Assembly (NCBI GenBank): GCA_020632665.1
Contig: JACKFC010000009.1
Location: forward strand, 86,007 to 150,006
From: Deltaproteobacteria bacterium
Lineage (GTDB): Bacteria > Myxococcota_A > UBA9042
DNA: 64,000 nt
Reading direction: 5' to 3'
Every line of letters begins with the position of its first letter. The stretch's first letter is position 1. The notes beneath the pieces are model-generated. The model had not been told where the DNA came from. It made no database searches and worked only from the letters and a program-made list of their open reading frames with translations. Shown piece after piece: positions 61,741 through 64,000 of this stretch. The position numbers and the translations under genes are program-made.

Positions 61741-61802
61741 CTCGGTGGGTTTTTTTGGGTTTTTCGGGGTCCGTGGGGTTTTGTTTTCATTTCAGGCTTG
61801 AT

Positions 61803-61852
61803 TTCGCCTTTCTGGCGTGGGGATCAAGGAGGGGTGGGCCCCTCCTTGCACC
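61803..61852 (+). repeat. Hairpin element copy 1 (core only)
   Basis: It begins ttcgcctttctggcgtgggg and carries stem aaggagggg (61826-61834), loop tggg, and cccctcctt (61839-61847), a perfect 9-bp hairpin. Similarity to the other copies ends after ttgcacc. It is in sense with, and 62 bases downstream of, the GH31 stop. Confidence 0.85.
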
Positions 61853-61958
61853 GGGGCCGGTCCAAATCCGTCTGTTGATCAATTCGGCCACCACCGGCCG
61901 CGAGTACCGCGCACTCGGATTCGTCGGAAGTCGCGTTGCTGGCAACATTCGGGTTGGG

Positions 61959-62167
61959 TTCGCCTTTCCAGGCGTGGGGATCAAGGAGGGGGGCAGCCCC
62001 CTCCTTGCACCTCCCCCGTGTCCGAGGGGGGGCCGCTTGCGCTCCCCCCTCGGGCTCCCCCCGTGCTTTGGCGTTGTGGTTGGGCCGAGACGGATTGCGC
62101 CGCCTTGGCGCTTCGCCTTCGCTTCGCTTCGGCTTCGGCCTCTACGGCGGGGGTTGGTGAGGTTGGG
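61959..62167 (+). repeat. Hairpin element copy 2 (full length)
   Basis: About 209 bases. Stem 1 is aaggaggggg (61983-61992), loop gcag, ccccctcctt (61997-62006), 10 bp. Stem 2 is ccgagggggg (62022-62031), a 12-base loop containing cttgcgc, and cccccctcgg (62044-62053), 10 bp. A ccgcc...ggcgg-bounded segment with cttcgg-type repeats follows. It is homologous to copy 3 throughout. Confidence 0.85.
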
Positions 62168-62218
62168 GAATTGGCGTGCTTGGTGGGCCGGTGAGATCGA
62201 CGCATAGACCGCGACCAT

Positions 62219-62268
62219 TGCAGCGGCAGAGGCTGCAGCGGCAGAGACTGCAGCGGCAGCGGCAGCGG
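62219..62268. repeat. Short tandem repeat of gcagcggcaga type
   Basis: The units tgcagcggcagaggc and tgcagcggcagagac (15 bases each) are followed by a run of ggcagc. It lies in the 148-base spacer between copies 2 and 3 of the hairpin element. Confidence 0.7.
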
Positions 62269-62315
62269 CGGACGCATTGACACCAGCTGGGGAAGAAGCG
62301 GCGGCAGCTACAATG

Positions 62316-62516
62316 CCAGCCTCACGCCACCCCGCCGTCAAAGCCGAAGCCGAAGCGCAGCGAAGGCGAAGTGCTATGGCGGACCAAGCGCCATCGAAGG
62401 GCCACCCACTCCAAAGCGGGGGATGCTCGAAGGGGGTGCGCAAGCCCCCCCTTCGAACGGGGGAGGTGCAAGGAGGGGCCCACCCCTCCTTGATCCCCAC
62501 GCCTGGCAAGGCAAAA
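62316..62516 (-). repeat. Hairpin element copy 3 (full length, inverted)
   Basis: About 201 bases on the minus strand, matching copy 2 end to end. Stem 1: aaggagggg (62470-62478) with cccctcctt (62483-62491). Stem 2: tcgaaggggg (62427-62436) with cccccttcga (62447-62456). The loop read on the minus strand contains cttgcgc, as in copy 2. It begins 48 bases after the stop of the minus-strand haem lipoprotein gene, in that gene's sense. Confidence 0.85.
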
Positions 62517-62564
62517 GCCAAAGAACTCAAACAACAAGCCAAGAAACCAGCAAAAATCCAAGAA

Positions 62565-63212
62565 CTAGCCACCGCCGGGACAGCGAGGATCCGAATCCTG
62601 AAAACTCTGAATAATATCAGCAGAAAAAGGCAACTTGGCACAGCCATGATCCTGCTCACAAACCAGATCCCACTTCGGATCAGCAGCATTGTGGCAACCA
62701 AAACAGTTGCCACCAAAACCGTTCTTCACCTCGGTGGTGCCACGAGCCGCAATCTCGGTACCATCCTTGGAAACCTTGAGAAAGAAGAACTCCCAATCCT
62801 TGGTCGCAGGCGAGAAGCCCGCCTCGCGCTTGACCATCGCCTCGGTCGGGATCAGCTGGATCACGGTCCCGGCAGGGTAGGTGCCTCCGTCGGCGGAGTT
62901 CGCCACCGCCAGCGACTCGGCGACATCACCCACCAGGCGCTTGATCCGGAAGCGGCGGACCTGTTGCCAATCCTTCAGGCAATCGAAGGTCGCCGCGGTG
63001 ACGTTGATCACGCCGGCGGTGCCGTCGGCGTCAGAAGCTGCGGTGTCGGAAGCAGCGGCATCGGAAGCTGCGGTGTCGGACGCTGCGGCGTCGGATGCCG
63101 CGTCACCGCCGCTGGCGACGGTGGTCGTGCCGGAGTCGGTGCAGGCGGCCAGCAGCAAGGCCACGACGGCGGCGGCTGCGAGACGGGAACCTCGGCGAAT
63201 CATCGTGCGCAT
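62565..63212 (-). CDS. Lipoprotein with cytochrome P460-like domain and one CxxCH haem site
   Basis: The 215-residue protein starts at ATG 63212 with GGAGG seven bases upstream. The lipobox is LLLAAC (Cys24). An ASDAAASDT repeat linker (about 38-62) is encoded by 15-base DNA repeats. The domain (about 75-210) has DWEFFFLKVSKDGTEI and the haem-binding CFGCH (Cys170, Cys173, His174). CEQDHGCAKLPF near the end gives two more cysteines. The arrangement resembles P460-type monohaem proteins, which may bind or oxidise small N compounds; only c-haem attachment is secure. The gene shares its run with a barrel protein 28 bases upstream. Codons at its 3' end are T-rich. Confidence 0.82.
   Translation of the reverse strand: MRTMIRRGSRLAAAAVVALLLAACTDSGTTTVASGGDAASDAAASDTAASDAAASDTAASDADGTAGVINVTAATFDCLKDWQQVRRFRIKRLVGDVAESLAVANSADGGTYPAGTVIQLIPTEAMVKREAGFSPATKDWEFFFLKVSKDGTEIAARGTTEVKNGFGGNCFGCHNAADPKWDLVCEQDHGCAKLPFSADIIQSFQDSDPRCPGGG
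63031..63105. repeat. Five-unit 15-base tandem repeat in lipoprotein linker
   Basis: The units are tcagaagctgcggtg, tcggaagcagcggca, tcggaagctgcggtg, tcggacgctgcggcg and tcggatgccgcgtca. On the minus strand they encode the ASDAA/ASDTA linker. The repeat is in frame, so copy-number change alters linker length only. Confidence 0.8.
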
Positions 63213-63240
63213 CGCGACCTCCGTGCGGGCGTCTGCTGAC

Positions 63241-64000
63241 CTAATACCCCAAGCGGATCCAACTGGCGAAGCCCTCGGCGCCGCCGTGGATCGCCGCCGC
63301 GCCCAGGCGCAGCGTGCCGAGCGGCAGGTAGCCGGTGTCGACCCCGAGGCGCAGCTCCACGCCGGCGGAACCGGCGACGCCGGAAGTGGTCGTCACCGCG
63401 CGCAGCCGCGCCTCGTCGCCGGCGAGGACGCCGGCAGCGTCGACGAAGACCACGGCCCAGAGTCGACCGAGCCAAAGCGGCAGCGTATCGAAGCCCCGGC
63501 CGAGATCGAGCAAGGGCCAGTGCAGCTCGGCCGAGCCCCAGCCCAGGCTGCGGCCGGCGAGCTTGCGGCCATCGCGCTGGGCGTCGAGCAAGCCGCGGAC
63601 GGCGCCGAAATCACCGCCACCGGGCCCAGCGAGCAGCGCCGAGACGTCGGTCGGCCCGATGCCGACGACGCGGTACGGCCGCTGCCCTCGCGGCACGATC
63701 AGGCCATGGCCGAGCCTGCCGCGCAGCGCCAGGACGCGGTGCTTGCCGAGCCGGAACGATTGCCGCCCGGAGAGGTCGACGCGCAGGGCGCGGTCGTCGT
63801 CGCCGAGCTCGGGCAGCGCCGCGGTCAACGCCAGCGAGAGGGCGCGGACCCGCTCGGCGACGACGGAGTTCGGATAGCGCTCCGAGCGACCGTAGGCGAG
63901 GCCGATCGCGACGTCGCCGAGGCCTGCGAGGTCGAGGTGCAGGGGCTCCGGGCCGAACGGCTCGTCGCGCAGGGTACGGGCCTGCCAGGAGGCGGCGCGC
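63241..64000 (-). CDS. BamA/D15-like outer-membrane beta-barrel protein (5' end beyond window)
   Basis: The reading frame is open from 64000 to the stop at 63241, so the N-terminus lies outside; a TTG at 63828 is internal. About 252 residues are visible. They are rich in beta strands (LHLDLAGLGDVAIGLAYGRS, DRALRVDLSGRQSFRLGKHR) with a segment like the last strands of Omp85/D15 barrels (SAELHWPLLDLGRGFDTLPL, GRLWAVVFVDAAGV). The final residues are GAAAIHGGAEGFASWIRLGY, an aromatic C-terminus typical of barrels. Proteins of this kind often carry a PD40/TolB-like propeller upstream, which would be off the window. The gene leads into the haem lipoprotein. Confidence 0.78.
   Translation of the reverse strand, partial: RAASWQARTLRDEPFGPEPLHLDLAGLGDVAIGLAYGRSERYPNSVVAERVRALSLALTAALPELGDDDRALRVDLSGRQSFRLGKHRVLALRGRLGHGLIVPRGQRPYRVVGIGPTDVSALLAGPGGGDFGAVRGLLDAQRDGRKLAGRSLGWGSAELHWPLLDLGRGFDTLPLWLGRLWAVVFVDAAGVLAGDEARLRAVTTTSGVAGSAGVELRLGVDTGYLPLGTLRLGAAAIHGGAEGFASWIRLGY

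Larger units (their letters stand above)
61741..62564. other. Non-coding region between convergent genes, rich in structured repeats
   Basis: The 824 bases lie between the stops of the GH31 gene and the haem lipoprotein gene. They contain T-rich tracts after each stop (29 T of 60 at 61741-61800; 27 T of 48 on the minus strand at 62517-62564), three copies of a hairpin element (listed separately) and a short 15-base tandem repeat. Several open frames run through it on both strands, but they are low-complexity and their translations simply repeat with the DNA. I see no convincing gene. No simple hairpin-plus-T-run terminator is present. Confidence 0.75.

Noticed and set aside
61826..61847. Intrinsic terminator of the GH31 gene
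   Set aside because: The hairpin is strong, but the T-rich tract comes before it, not after, so it does not fit the standard intrinsic terminator.
61787..62716. Possible 309-residue minus-strand membrane protein and plus-strand counterparts
   Set aside because: The translation repeats short peptides exactly where the DNA hairpin element repeats, and it overlaps the haem lipoprotein gene in another frame. This is repeat DNA, not a gene.
63031..63105. Regular short repeats that could suggest a CRISPR array
   Set aside because: The 15-base units are contiguous with no unique spacers and encode an ASDAA linker.

Overview
The window is very GC-rich (well over 70% by eye in most coding rows) and densely coded, with about 48 protein genes and no rRNA, tRNA or CRISPR array seen. 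Many genes overlap by 4 bases (ATGA or GTGA) or 1 base (TGATG), which marks long operons. The gene style suggests a deltaproteobacterium-like member of Myxococcota, perhaps Bradymonadia or Polyangia. The reasons are the abundance of lipoproteins, PEGA, kelch, HEAT, TPR and J-domain proteins, Asp/Thr/Ala-rich linkers after lipoprotein cysteines, a zinc-ribbon/TPR membrane protein, SelB, and the gene order rpmF-rpiB-nrdR-ribD-ribE. This placement is inference, not a database result.

Layout. 1-1612 (-) is a partial unknown protein with an Ala/Pro linker. 1789-6646 (+) encodes a PEGA-domain protein, a kelch-like lipoprotein and a DUF2723 membrane glycosyltransferase-like protein. 6698-12376 (+) encodes a NERD/UvrD-like helicase, a HEAT lipoprotein and a divergent MurC-MurD pair. 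12353-26233 (-) is a long leftward run. It starts with rpmF, rpiB, nrdR, ribD and ribE, driven by a clear sigma70-type promoter. It continues into a synthase-dependent exopolysaccharide-like module: a TPR/beta-barrel protein, a HEAT membrane protein, a GT2 synthase with a large periplasmic domain, and a toroid lipoprotein. Two further lipoproteins, a rhomboid protease, a TlpA-like thioredoxin and a small membrane protein follow.

26434-43312 holds an unknown small protein, selB, a 1080-residue zinc-ribbon/TPR membrane protein, rsmD-queA, a lipoprotein, a J-domain protein, an operon of flavoprotein-like oxidoreductase, TolC-like and MlaC-like proteins, an outer-membrane protein and a solenoid protein. 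43281-54998 holds a quinone-oxidoreductase-like MDR, a radical SAM protein, an SLC13 transporter, a tandem parvulin lipoprotein, a soluble hybrid histidine kinase and pheST. 55016-61740 is a tightly overlapped glycan operon: GT4, alpha/beta hydrolase, GT4, Trm112-like protein and GH31 lipoprotein. 62565-64000 (-) holds a P460-like c-type haem lipoprotein and a partial BamA/D15-like barrel.

The only long non-coding stretch is 61741-62564, between two convergent genes. It carries three copies of a GC-rich hairpin element. Two copies extend to about 200 bases in inverted orientation, and their second stem differs by two compensatory base-pair changes. Each flanking gene is followed by a T-rich tract and then by one copy of the element in the gene's own sense orientation. 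This looks like a structured 3'-UTR or repeat module and, with the exopolysaccharide-like locus, is the best candidate for something undescribed.
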